Below are positions 15,657-24,053 of a stretch of DNA of 64,000 nt, piece after piece. A program made the position numbers and the translations under genes. How positions within the stretch are numbered: position 1 is the stretch's first letter; every line of letters begins with the position of its first letter. The notes beneath the pieces were generated by a model. It was not told the origin of the DNA, did not search any database, and saw only the letters and a list, made by a program, of their open reading frames with translations. The DNA comes from Ezakiella coagulans. GTDB lineage: Bacteria > Bacillota > Clostridia > Tissierellales > Peptoniphilaceae. Where the stretch lies: positions 1-64,000 of the forward strand of contig NZ_QEKV01000004.1 of assembly GCF_003096635.1 (NCBI RefSeq). The letters run 5' to 3'.

Positions 15657-17727
15657 AGGTCAATCACTTCAGTGATGTCAGACCTTACTTCCATCATAAA
15701 ATAAGTGATAAACAAAACTATAAAATAAGATAAAATAAAAGGAGGTGAATATTTTGTTAGTAAGTAAAGTAGAAAAAATAAAAGTAAAATTAGACAACAA
15801 AAATATTAAAAAATATGTAAGAACATGTAGGATATTTAATAGAGAATACAATAGTGTTTTATCAGAATTATTAACAGAAAAATATTCACTTCCAACTAGA
15901 GAAGAGTGGGATGATTTAATTTCTGATATAGTTCATTTAAAGAAAGAAATAAAATCTTTAAAATCAAGGAAAAAGACTGAAGATGAAATTTTTGAAGAAT
16001 CAAAAGAAGCATTAAAATTATTTAAGGGAGAAATTATAGAAAATAAAACAGAAGCAAATAATAAACTACTTGAAGAAAAAGAAAAACAATTGGAATTATT
16101 ACTAGAACATAAAAACAATATACAAATACTTGCTAATAATTCTAATATTACAAATACAACTATAAATTATGTTATGGGAGGCTCATCATTTGATTCATAT
16201 TTAAAATCATATTTTCAAAGAATTTTAGTAACAAGTATAGACAGATTCAAAGCTAAACCTAAGAACAAGAGTAATACAGAATTTAATAAACCACTAGCTG
16301 GTTTACCTAAGTATAGAAAAATAAGCACCCCTATAACCCTAGAATTTACTAACCAATCCTATAGATTTTTAAAGAATAATAAAAATAAGATAACAGGCAT
16401 AAAATTAGGAACATTGTTTCCAAATATCAAATTTAGAAGTAAATTATCAGATGAATTTTTAAATAATGAAATAAAAATAAATAATATCGCATTAACGCCA
16501 GTATCTCAGTATTCAATAATAGATGGAAAATTTTATATTTTAATAAACTATGAATATGAAAACCTAAGACCACTTCCAAATTTTATAAATAAAGTAGGAA
16601 TAGATGTAGGATTATCAGACTTAGTAGTAACCTCAGATGGAGAAAAATTCAACTATCCAGAAGGAGTATTAGAAAAGATAGAAGAAAAAAGAACAAGATT
16701 ACAATCTATTCTATCAATTAAGAAAAATAAAAACAAGTATTGGAAAAAATCTAAGAGATATAAGAAATTAAAAAATAGGATAGACAAACTATATGCAAAA
16801 GAAAAGAATATAAGAGAGGATTTTGCTCACCAAGTATCAAGATATCTAGTAAATAAATATGACGTTATAACAATGGAAGATTTAAATATACAAGGAATGT
16901 TAAAGAATAAAAATCTTTCTTTTAAAATAGCAAATGCCTCTTGGAATAGATTAGCCATTCTTTTAGAATATAAATCTAAAAATAACAATAAAATATTTAG
17001 AAAATCCTATAGATTTTATCCATCTACAAAAATATGTAACAATTGCAAAACAGAATCAGAAATATTCAAGGGTCCGCAGTCTTTAAGTATAAGAGATTGG
17101 ATATGCCCTACTTGCGGGACACATCACGATAGAGATATAAATGCTGCTAAGAACATAAGAGATTGGGAACCTGAGTCAGAAAATGCAATATCTAAAACAT
17201 ACAAAATGATAGAAAAAGTAAGAAAAAGTCAATTAAGAGATTTTACAAACTGGATAGTTTTCTCAACATACCTAGATATTTTAAGAAAAGATAACAATAG
17301 AAAAACATTAAATAAATTATTAAAACTTTCAAATATAAAAGAACTAAATCAAGAAGATTTAAATTATATAGACGAACTATTAGAAAAAGATAAGACAAGA
17401 CAAAACAGGAAATATGATTTATCAAACAATAAAATAAAAGAACTAAAAGGTTTAAAACAAATAAGTCAGTTAGAAAATAAATTAAGAGTAGAACAATTAA
17501 ATAGGATATGTCTTAGACTAGAGACACTAAATATAAAGTAAAAAATAAAAATAAAAATATAAAGTAAAAGTAAACAAAAACGCCGACAGAACATCGGTTA
17601 AAAGATCTTAAAAAGATAAAAACTCCACAGAATCTCAGTAAACTAAATAGATAACTAAAATACCTATTAAAGAACATAAAAGAGATACAGAAGTAGAGTC
17701 TCGTGACTTTAGTCACGAGTAGTTCAA
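15657..17727 (+). mobile_element. Lone-tnpB IS200/IS605-type element
   Basis: The left end is taken at about 15657, where AGGTC-A-ATCAC-TTCA-GTGAT-GTCA-GACCT (15657-15685) forms an imperfect hairpin. The right end is at 17727, where CTCGTGAC-TTTA-GTCACGAG (17700-17719) is followed by TAGTTCAA. The right boundary is well supported because homology of the interrupted surface-protein module resumes at the very next base (17728). The left boundary is less certain. There is no tnpA, so the element would need a transposase in trans. The left flank is the 3' end of the intact gene, not the missing 5' part of the second copy, so the insertion site has been rearranged. Confidence 0.8.
15754..17541 (+). 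CDS. tnpB: TnpB RNA-guided nuclease, enlarged
   Basis: 595-aa TnpB, longer than the usual ~400 aa. All three RuvC motifs are present: GIDVGLSDL (Asp), ITMEDLNI (Glu) and HHDRDINAAKNI (Asp). A zinc ribbon (CNNC ... CPTC) sits before the third. The additions are a Lys/Glu-rich, probably coiled-coil stretch in the N-terminal part (about residues 50-130) and about 120 aa of charged helix after the last RuvC motif. TTG 15754 is preferred because GGAGGTG ends 6 bases before it; a GTG at 15745 lies inside that ribosome site. Family members cut DNA next to a short target-adjacent motif, guided by RNA from the element's right end. Confidence 0.88.
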   Translation: MLVSKVEKIKVKLDNKNIKKYVRTCRIFNREYNSVLSELLTEKYSLPTREEWDDLISDIVHLKKEIKSLKSRKKTEDEIFEESKEALKLFKGEIIENKTEANNKLLEEKEKQLELLLEHKNNIQILANNSNITNTTINYVMGGSSFDSYLKSYFQRILVTSIDRFKAKPKNKSNTEFNKPLAGLPKYRKISTPITLEFTNQSYRFLKNNKNKITGIKLGTLFPNIKFRSKLSDEFLNNEIKINNIALTPVSQYSIIDGKFYILINYEYENLRPLPNFINKVGIDVGLSDLVVTSDGEKFNYPEGVLEKIEEKRTRLQSILSIKKNKNKYWKKSKRYKKLKNRIDKLYAKEKNIREDFAHQVSRYLVNKYDVITMEDLNIQGMLKNKNLSFKIANASWNRLAILLEYKSKNNNKIFRKSYRFYPSTKICNNCKTESEIFKGPQSLSIRDWICPTCGTHHDRDINAAKNIRDWEPESENAISKTYKMIEKVRKSQLRDFTNWIVFSTYLDILRKDNNRKTLNKLLKLSNIKELNQEDLNYIDELLEKDKTRQNRKYDLSNNKIKELKGLKQISQLENKLRVEQLNRICLRLETLNIK

Positions 17728-17747
17728 AGAATCGGTGTGGATAATGA
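17542..17747 (+). ncRNA. Putative omega (re)RNA with guide reading into the flank
   Basis: This is the region between the tnpB stop and the right end. It contains a CCGA/TCGG hairpin (about 17583-17597) and the terminal CTCGTGAC hairpin ending in TTCAA. In characterised TnpB systems the guide is the sequence just beyond the right end; here that starts at 17728 with AGAATCGGTGTGGATAATGA. The 5' end of the RNA cannot be seen from sequence. Confidence 0.65.
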
Positions 17748-18522
17748 ATACCACGCAACAGCATACAAAACTACTCCACGAGCTAGATTAAGACCTATAC
17801 CGAATTCAAATAGAGATGAAAATACTGTTAAATCAGGTTACGGTTTTAACTACAGTGCAGACAGATGGAGAATTATTACTGACTACGATAATCCACAATT
17901 CAATGGTCAATCAGATTTAGTTAGACCGAATAAGACTACTAATATCAGGCTTAATAGAAGTTTAGCAGCTAATACGCAAAACTTCGACCCTAATGTAAGA
18001 TTTGATAGTGCAAGAAATGCACCGAATAAGTCATCATCTAAAAACTCAAGATATATAAATGAAAGATTAAGAACTAATATTGTCAATTCAACATTTGATA
18101 GAGATTTAATTTCAAGATTTGTATCACCAAATAAAGATGATCCAAGCATTATGAGATTACAAAGAAATACTGGAACACAATCCGGTATAAGCGGTGGAAG
18201 AATTACGAGAAATGGTTCAGCAATACAAATGGAAACTGAATTTGAATCAAGCTCTGACCCAAATAGGTACTACCACGCATATTGGGTAACAAGAGGTGAA
18301 CCAAACTTAATTCCGGCATATAGACCTGGTCCACTTCATTATATTCATCTTGACTACAGAAGTGGCAGTGATTATGATGTTTATTCAATGAATAGGGTGG
18401 TCATAAGACCTGGATTTACGATTGACGCATTCAACTCCGGCTCGATTCGAGTTGTGGGGAACATGTGGGAAGACTCTTTCTCAAGACCAGATTTTAGAAA
18501 GTCGAGGGATTTTAATATTTAA
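17728..18522 (+). pseudogene. Headless 3' module of a surface-protein paralogue
   Basis: An open frame of about 264 codons without its own start or ribosome site. It aligns from its first codon (RIG..EYHA) with residues 606-863 of the upstream protein. Shared blocks are RLRPIPNS, GYGFNY, ITDYD, RPNK, FDPNVRFDS, YYHAYW and the C-terminal AFNSGSIRVVGNMW. It is intact as a reading frame, so it could be a silent cassette rather than a decayed gene. Its 5' edge is exactly the right end of the tnpB element. A GTG at 17737 could be read as a start, but no ribosome site or signal peptide supports it. Confidence 0.8.
18427..18509 (+). repeat. 83-bp near-identical 3' block, copy 2
   Basis: Partner of 15512-15594, with three mismatches. 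A different last codon and tail (FNI) follow. Confidence 0.85.
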
Positions 18523-18759
18523 TTTTTATATAAGGATAAATCAATACATATTAAAAATAAATTTTGCCGATTTGCATTAATTTTTTACATATAAAATTTA
18601 ATAACCGGTTTACTATAAATGGTTAGGGTGAATATTTTTATATTTATTAATTATAATTTATCAATTCGAATGTAAAGTTTAAATGGATACTCACCGAATA
18701 AAGATTTAGGTGTTTAATTTAATTTAGTTTTTTATTTAATTTGAAAATTTTTCAAATTA

Positions 18760-18789
18760 AAAAGATAGAGCGGTTAAACTCTATCTTTT
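18760..18789. terminator. Bidirectional hairpin at the end of the leftward lipoprotein operon
   Basis: AAAGATAGAG pairs with CTCTATCTTT. On the minus strand it is followed by a T run, and the TAA stop of the membrane protein lies in its loop. Between 18523 and 18759 I see only AT-rich sequence with another small palindrome (AATTTGAAAA/TTCAAATT at about 18738-18757) and no gene. Confidence 0.7.
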
Positions 18790-19148
18790 GAAAACATAAA
18801 TATATTCATTATAATAAAAATTAGTATTATGATATAAAGTGATTTTAATATCGGTAGTTTTATAAAAAAGCTGTCTCTTATATCATAAATCAGTACAGAA
18901 AGTTTATTTCCGATTGCTGCAAGCAAAAATGTTGTTAGCTCAAGCAGTGGAAATAAAATCTTATTTATTTGAATTTTAAAAATCGTTAGTATAATAAATG
19001 TCACAAAAAATGTTGCCCATATTATTATGGGAGCTTTTATTCTCATGCGAAGCCAGATGCTGTAGGTCGAAATCATATCGACCATGAGTGCAATGAAAAA
19101 CGAAAGGATAAGATTTTTTGCGATATTTGTTATTTTATTAGTCTGCAA
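18774..19148 (-). CDS. Small hypothetical membrane protein
   Basis: 124-aa protein with about four hydrophobic segments (about 10-28, 38-56, 65-85, 97-117). I do not recognise the family; the four-helix layout resembles small integral proteins of the Gx transporter or heptaprenyl-synthase-component type, but no motif confirms this. It appears to start at TTG 19148, overlapping the end of the lipoprotein gene by 11 bases, so it is likely translated by coupling; no separate ribosome site is visible. Confidence 0.55.
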   Translation of the reverse strand: MQTNKITNIAKNLILSFFIALMVDMISTYSIWLRMRIKAPIIIWATFFVTFIILTIFKIQINKILFPLLELTTFLLAAIGNKLSVLIYDIRDSFFIKLPILKSLYIIILIFIIMNIFMFSKDRV

Positions 19149-19839
19149 GTTTATAAGTTATAACAACTTCAGAGCCGTCTGCAGGAAGTACGTCTTTGTT
19201 TCCTTTAAATTCAACGCTCTTTTGTTCTTCAACAGCTCCAAGTGGGTAAGCAGCATTTGATGTGATTCCTACAAAGCAGCTGTCGAGGCATGTGATGCAA
19301 CCTGTGTTAAATTCTTTTGAATTGTCCATGTTGCCGCTGAAACGAATGTCGAGCGGTGTTCCGTTTGAATCAAGTACAGCTTCGTTTATATCTACATCTT
19401 TTTTGTCACCGAATGAAAGTGTTACATTTAGCTTGCTTCCTTCAGTTGTAGTTGTTGCTGCATTTTCAGCTGTCATATTGTCTCCGGCTTTTGCACCGAT
19501 TTCAAGAAGTCCGTTATAGAAATCTGTCGGAGTTACAGGTGTTTTAAAAAGCGCCATGTCAGCAATTTTTCCACCTTCAGAAATTGCCATATGTCTTGTA
19601 ACTTCGTCAAAATATTTTCCGTTTACTGTTGCAAGAATGGAAATTGTCTTTGCTTCTTTGTCAACAACGATAGGGTTTTCCTTTGAAACTTCCATTTTGT
19701 TTTCTTCTGTGGTGGTTGTTTCGGTTGTATCAGTTGTTTCAGTTTTTGTTTCGTCGACAACTTTGTCGTCTTTCGGTTTGTTTGTGCAGGCTGTAAATGA
19801 AAATACTACAGCTACTGCAATTAAAAATAATCTTTTCAA
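19138..19839 (-). CDS. YdjY-domain lipoprotein
   Basis: 233-aa lipoprotein. The start is TTG at 19839 behind AAAGGAGATC; upstream in-frame codons lack a signal-peptide layout. The lipobox SFTAC gives Cys17 or close to it, then a Thr/Glu linker. From about residue 60 the protein matches the YdjY domain: ILATVNGKYFDEVTRHMAI, LFKTPVTPTDFYNGLLEIGAKAGDN and a Cys pair in TGCITCLDSCF. Family members are often encoded next to membrane redox or FMN-binding proteins. The adjacent membrane protein may be a partner. The function is unknown. Confidence 0.75.
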   Translation of the reverse strand: MKRLFLIAVAVVFSFTACTNKPKDDKVVDETKTETTDTTETTTTEENKMEVSKENPIVVDKEAKTISILATVNGKYFDEVTRHMAISEGGKIADMALFKTPVTPTDFYNGLLEIGAKAGDNMTAENAATTTTEGSKLNVTLSFGDKKDVDINEAVLDSNGTPLDIRFSGNMDNSKEFNTGCITCLDSCFVGITSNAAYPLGAVEEQKSVEFKGNKDVLPADGSEVVITYKLAD

Positions 19840-19874
19840 TTTGATCTCCTTTTCTAATTTATGCCTTCCCAAAT

Positions 19875-19902
19875 ATTATACCACTATGTGAAAAAAATGC
19901 AA
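19875..19902 (-). promoter_or_regulatory. Promoter of the YdjY lipoprotein operon
   Basis: On the minus strand: TTGCAT (19902-19897), a 16-base spacer and TATAAT (19880-19875). Confidence 0.7.
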
Positions 19903-20052
19903 CACTTGTTCATGAATATTTATAAAGATTAGTCGGATATAAAATTGAATTAGAGATTTTATTGTAATTTATGCACTTTTAAAATGGGTAAATATATGTT
20001 AAAATAAGATTTAAGATTTATATTTATGCAGATATTTATAGGAGGAATTTTT

Positions 20053-22380
20053 TTGGATATATATAATATTAAAAAGATAAATATTCCGATAATAGCGCTA
20101 AGGGGCATAACTGTTTTTCCGGACACTACAGTCAATTTTGATATAGACAGTCCGAAAAGTGCAAGGGCGCTTGAGGTTTTAAGTGATAAAAATAATATGA
20201 TTTTTGTTGTTTCTCAGAAGCAGGCGGACCTATTAAATCCGAAAGCTGAGGATTTATTTGAGTATGGCACAATTTGTACGGTTGAACAATTCGGTCAAAT
20301 GCCGCAAGGCGGAATTAGAATTTTAGTCGATGGTAAAATGAGGGGGCGTATAGTCGAATTTACGGAAACAAATGATTATTTTGAAGCAAATATAGAAGGA
20401 CTTGAATTGAGAGAAGACGCATTTTCTGATTTTTCAGAAGAAGGAGATGCACTTTTAAGGCTTATAAAAAAAGATGTGGAAGAATATTCAAAATTAAATT
20501 CGAGAATTGCAGAAAAGTCAATTGCACAATTTATGGAAGAGAATGACCCGGAGAAGGTTGTAAACATTGCATCTTCTACAATTCAAATTAGCACGAGTGA
20601 AGCTCAAAATGTTTTAAGTGAACTCGACTTTGAAAAGCGCGCGATTTTACTCCACACTTATTTTTTGAGAGAAATTGCAAATTTGAAGATTGAAAATGAG
20701 ATAAATGTTCTTGTACAATCTCAAATGAATAAAACGCAAAGAGATTATTATCTTCGCGAAAAGATAAAAGTTATCCAAGATGAACTTGGTGACGGCGAAA
20801 ATATTCAGGCTGAAGTTGATGATTTAAGGGAGAAAATTGCTGAAAAGAATCTGCCGAAAGAAGTTGAAGAGAAGGCATTAAAAGAAGTTAAAAGACTTTC
20901 TCAAAATGCATTCAATCAAGCTGAAACAGGTGTAATTAGAAGCTATGTGGATTGGATTTTAAGTCTACCGTGGACCGAGTCGAAGGATGAAGCTGTAGAT
21001 CTTGAATACGCAAGAAAAGTCTTGAACGAAGATCATTATGGCTTAAAAGATATCAAGGAAAGAATTCTGGAATATTTGGCTGTAAAAAAACTTAATCCGA
21101 AATCAAAGGGGAACATTCTTCTTTTTGTAGGACCACCTGGAGTTGGAAAGACCTCGATTGCAAAGAGTATCGCAAGGGCACTTGACAGAGACTTTGTCAG
21201 AATGAGTCTGGGTGGAATCAGAGACGAAGCTGAGATTAGAGGACATAGACGAACATATATTGGTGCGATGCCGGGAAGAATTATTTCTGGAATGAAAAAA
21301 GCGGGTTCAAATAACCCGGTATTTTTGCTTGACGAAATCGACAAGCTAAATTCGGATTTTAGAGGGGACCCTGCAAGTGCACTTTTGGAAGTTTTGGACC
21401 CTGAGCAAAACAAGGATTTTGTGGATAACTATTTGGACCTTCCGTTCGATTTGTCGCAGGTATTTTTCGTCACAACTGCAAACAGTTTAAATATACCGCC
21501 GGCACTTCTTGACAGAATGGAAGTTATACGTCTTGCGGGATATACAAATGATGAAAAGCAAAAAATAGCAGAAAAATTTCTTGTAAAGAAACAAATGGCG
21601 AATAACGGAGTTAATACAACGAATTTCAATATTACTCCGGGTGCTATAAAAGAAATTATAGAATATTACACGAGAGAGTCGGGGGTCAGAAATCTCGAAA
21701 GAGAAATTTCATCGGTTATAAGAAAAGCGGCTGTAAAGATTGCAGAAGGAGAAAAAGAAAAAGTATCCGTTACGATAAATATGGTTCAGGATATGCTTGG
21801 TCCAAGAAGGTTCTCTATAGATGAACTTGGAAAGAAGGATAGAATCGGAGTTACAAATGGTCTTGCATGGACAAGCGTTGGAGGAGTCACTCTTCAAGTT
21901 GAAGCGATTGCTACACCGGGAGTCGGGAAACTCACACTCACCGGAAAACTTGGGGATGTTATGAAAGAATCAGCAGCCGCTGCAGTTTCGTATATAAGAA
22001 AAAATGCAAAGAAGCTTGGTGTCAAGGAAGATTTTTATAAGAAAACAGATATCCACCTTCATGTTCCGGAAGGGGCAGTTCCAAAGGATGGACCTAGTGC
22101 AGGTGTAACGATTGCAGTTTCAATTTTATCTGCACTTACAGAAAAACCGGTTGACAGAAATGTTGCTATGACAGGAGAACTTACTTTGACAGGTAGAGTG
22201 CTTGCAATTGGTGGACTGAAGGAGAAAGTCTTGGCAGCTCTAAGAATGGGGGCAAAGATTGTTGTACTTCCTGAAGAAAACAAAAAAGATATGGTTGAGA
22301 TTCCGGATGATGTAAAAGAAAAGCTGGAATTTAAATTTGTGAAGGATGTAGGTGAGGTGTTCAAAATTGCCATTAAATAA
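20053..22380 (+). CDS. lon: ATP-dependent protease Lon
   Basis: 775-aa Lon protease. The N-terminal LON domain starts at IPIIALRGITVFPDT, followed by the helical linker, an AAA+ module with Walker A GPPGVGKTS and Walker B VFLLDEIDK, and the C-terminal Ser-Lys protease with the KDGPSAG catalytic Ser motif. It is a cytoplasmic quality-control protease. TTG 20053 is chosen because AGGAGG lies 7-12 bases upstream; the ATG at 20026 lies before that ribosome site. Its 3' end overlaps engB, an order conserved in Firmicutes. Confidence 0.95.
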   Translation: MDIYNIKKINIPIIALRGITVFPDTTVNFDIDSPKSARALEVLSDKNNMIFVVSQKQADLLNPKAEDLFEYGTICTVEQFGQMPQGGIRILVDGKMRGRIVEFTETNDYFEANIEGLELREDAFSDFSEEGDALLRLIKKDVEEYSKLNSRIAEKSIAQFMEENDPEKVVNIASSTIQISTSEAQNVLSELDFEKRAILLHTYFLREIANLKIENEINVLVQSQMNKTQRDYYLREKIKVIQDELGDGENIQAEVDDLREKIAEKNLPKEVEEKALKEVKRLSQNAFNQAETGVIRSYVDWILSLPWTESKDEAVDLEYARKVLNEDHYGLKDIKERILEYLAVKKLNPKSKGNILLFVGPPGVGKTSIAKSIARALDRDFVRMSLGGIRDEAEIRGHRRTYIGAMPGRIISGMKKAGSNNPVFLLDEIDKLNSDFRGDPASALLEVLDPEQNKDFVDNYLDLPFDLSQVFFVTTANSLNIPPALLDRMEVIRLAGYTNDEKQKIAEKFLVKKQMANNGVNTTNFNITPGAIKEIIEYYTRESGVRNLEREISSVIRKAAVKIAEGEKEKVSVTINMVQDMLGPRRFSIDELGKKDRIGVTNGLAWTSVGGVTLQVEAIATPGVGKLTLTGKLGDVMKESAAAAVSYIRKNAKKLGVKEDFYKKTDIHLHVPEGAVPKDGPSAGVTIAVSILSALTEKPVDRNVAMTGELTLTGRVLAIGGLKEKVLAALRMGAKIVVLPEENKKDMVEIPDDVKEKLEFKFVKDVGEVFKIAIK

Positions 22381-22951
22381 TATAAAAAGTGCAGATTTAG
22401 TTCAAATTGCAGTAAAACCTGACCAATATCCGGATGAGAGCTTGCCGGAGATTGCTTTTGCAGGACGAAGCAATGTAGGAAAGTCAAGTCTACTAAATGG
22501 CATAATGAACAGAAAATCGCTTGCAAGAACTTCTTCAAAACCGGGTAAGACAAGGACGATAAATTTTTATGGAGTTAATGATGAGATTAGGCTTGTTGAC
22601 TTGCCGGGATATGGATATGCAATTGCTTCACAAAAAGAAAAAGAAAATTGGAAGGTTTATATAGAAACATATCTTGAGAGCAGAAAAAATTTAAAAGGAA
22701 TTGTGCTTGTGGTCGATATAAGACACGAGCCGACAAACGATGACAAGATGATGTATGATTATATAAAGCATTTCGGATTCAATTGTCTTATTGTTGCGAC
22801 AAAGGCTGATAAGATCGCAAGAAGCAAATATCAGGGGGCAGTTTCGAAAATTCGAAAAAAACTGGAAGCAAAGGATGAGATTTTGCCGTTTTCAAGTTTG
22901 AACAAATTCGGAATAGACAGAGTTAGAGAAAAGTTGGACGAGATGGTTTAA
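22367..22951 (+). CDS. engB: Ribosome biogenesis GTPase YsxC/EngB
   Basis: 194-aa single-domain GTPase for late 50S assembly. G1 is GRSNVGKS, G3 DLPGYG, G4 TKAD, and G5 is near SSLNK. The switch region has SSKPGKTRTINFY, typical of the family. TTG 22367 is chosen with GGTGAGGTG upstream and overlaps the end of lon by 14 bases; a GTG at 22352 would place the start inside the ribosome site. Confidence 0.93.
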   Translation: MPLNNIKSADLVQIAVKPDQYPDESLPEIAFAGRSNVGKSSLLNGIMNRKSLARTSSKPGKTRTINFYGVNDEIRLVDLPGYGYAIASQKEKENWKVYIETYLESRKNLKGIVLVVDIRHEPTNDDKMMYDYIKHFGFNCLIVATKADKIARSKYQGAVSKIRKKLEAKDEILPFSSLNKFGIDRVREKLDEMV

Positions 22952-22969
22952 AAGTAAAGGAGCGGTTTT

Positions 22970-23719
22970 ATGGCTGAAAAATTTAATACAAAAAAATATG
23001 TAGACGAATTTTACAAAAGAATTGCTCAAAACAATAGAGTTTCCGACGAAGAAAAGCAGCGTGCGGTCGCTTATTCTCTCGGATACACCGACGAGGATAT
23101 TGAACTTGGCGGAGATCTTGGTCTTGGCTGTGGTAATCCGATTCAAAACGCAAAACTCAAAGAAGGGGATTGGCTTCTCGATTTGGGTTGCGGAAAAGGC
23201 GTTGACGTTTTTAAGGCGGCAAGAGAATTAAATGGAACCGGAAAAGCTGTCGGTATTGATAGACTTCCGGAAATGATTGAAAAGGCCAATGCTATACGGG
23301 ACAAAAGGCATTTCGACAATGCGGACTTTGTTGTGTCGGATATTGACAATATAAATCTTCCGGATAACACTTTTGACGTTGTAATTTCAAACTGTGTTAT
23401 AAATCTTCTCGAAGATAAAGAGAAAGTTTATAGAGAAATTTTCAGGGTTTTAAAGCCGGGTGGACGAGTTTCAATAAGTGACATTATTCAAATAAAGCAA
23501 CTTCCGAAAAATATTCTCGCAGATCCGATTTTTCACGCAACATGAGTTGGGGGCTCAATCACTTCAGAGGCTCTGAAGACGATTCTTCAAAAAGTCGGAT
23601 TTATGCCGTACACAATAGTCGAGGAAGATTTAACACCGGAATATTTAAACAAATGGGGTCACGAAGGCCTTGACGAATTTATAAAGAGGGGGAAAATTTT
23701 GGCAATTAAGCCGGAATAA
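22970..23719 (+). CDS. arsM: ArsM-like arsenite methyltransferase with in-frame UGA (probable selenoprotein)
   Basis: 249 aa if UGA 23543-23545 is read through as residue 192. The N-terminal part has the ArsM signature LGLGCGNP (Cys54) and SAM motif I LLDLGCGKGVDVF, then GIDRLPEMIEKA and SNCVINLLEDKEKVYREIFRVLKPGG. The frame stays open past the UGA (VGGSITSEALKTIL, a C-terminal KILAIKPE) up to TAA. The UGA stands where other ArsM proteins have a catalytic Cys in a CxxGA(x) motif, so selenocysteine is the simplest reading. A hairpin right behind it (23562-23578) fits the bacterial SECIS layout. Known role of the family: SAM-dependent methylation of As(III). It follows engB by 18 bases. Confidence 0.82.
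23562..23578 (+). promoter_or_regulatory. SECIS-like hairpin
   Basis: CTTCAG-AGGCT-CTGAAG: 6 bp, or 7 bp with an A-T pair giving a GGC triloop. The apical loop starts 22 bases after the UGA and has G in its first two positions, as the bacterial SECIS rule requires. Confidence 0.65.
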
Positions 23720-23720
23720 A

Positions 23721-24020
23721 ATGGAAATGATTGGAAGAGTAACGCTAACTTTTATATTCTTGCATTTAATTGTATGTATTTTATATTTTGCAAGTAATTT
23801 CTATAAGAAGAGTGACTTTCTGAGCTTTTTAAAAGGGCTTAGTTGGATAAATCTTGGTGGCGTATTAGTTATAATCGGAATAATCTATAATAAAATTAGA
23901 AAGACTAATGAGGGTTTTGGAACAATGGGAATTGTTGAACTATCTCTTTTACTTTTTCTAATGGTTGGTTATTCGGGATTTATAACTTATAAATTAAATT
24001 TTAGTAAAAAGACAAACTAA
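23721..24020 (+). CDS. Small hypothetical membrane protein
   Basis: 99-aa protein with three hydrophobic segments (about 5-25, 40-58, 70-90). I do not recognise it. It begins one base after the arsM stop and ends in a shared terminator, so it is likely the last gene of the lon-engB-arsM unit. No clear ribosome site precedes its ATG, so coupling to arsM, and thus to UGA readthrough, is possible. Confidence 0.6.
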   Translation: MEMIGRVTLTFIFLHLIVCILYFASNFYKKSDFLSFLKGLSWINLGGVLVIIGIIYNKIRKTNEGFGTMGIVELSLLLFLMVGYSGFITYKLNFSKKTN

Positions 24021-24053
24021 AAGCCTGATTCATAATGAACCAGGCTTTTTTTA
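24020..24053. terminator. Bidirectional terminator between the small membrane gene and tyrS
   Basis: AAGCCTG and CAGGCTT pair around a 13-base loop, with T7 on the plus side and a T run on the minus side. Confidence 0.85.

Noticed and set aside
15754-17541. Miniature Cas12-type effector
   Set aside because: No CRISPR array and no adaptation genes lie nearby, and IS-like end hairpins flank the gene. TnpB explains it better.
15599-17741. IStron (group I intron plus tnpB)
   Set aside because: Only about 155 bases lie before tnpB and about 190 after it. No group I core sequences (P3-P7-like) were recognised, and the upstream gene ends normally with its own terminator.
17737-18522. Independent 261-aa gene starting at GTG 17737
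   Set aside because: No ribosome site, promoter or signal peptide, and it aligns with the interior of the upstream protein. It is described as a headless module instead.
22970-23545. Truncated methyltransferase pseudogene
   Set aside because: The frame continues with conserved family sequence beyond the single UGA, and a SECIS-like hairpin follows. Readthrough as selenocysteine is more likely, although not proven.
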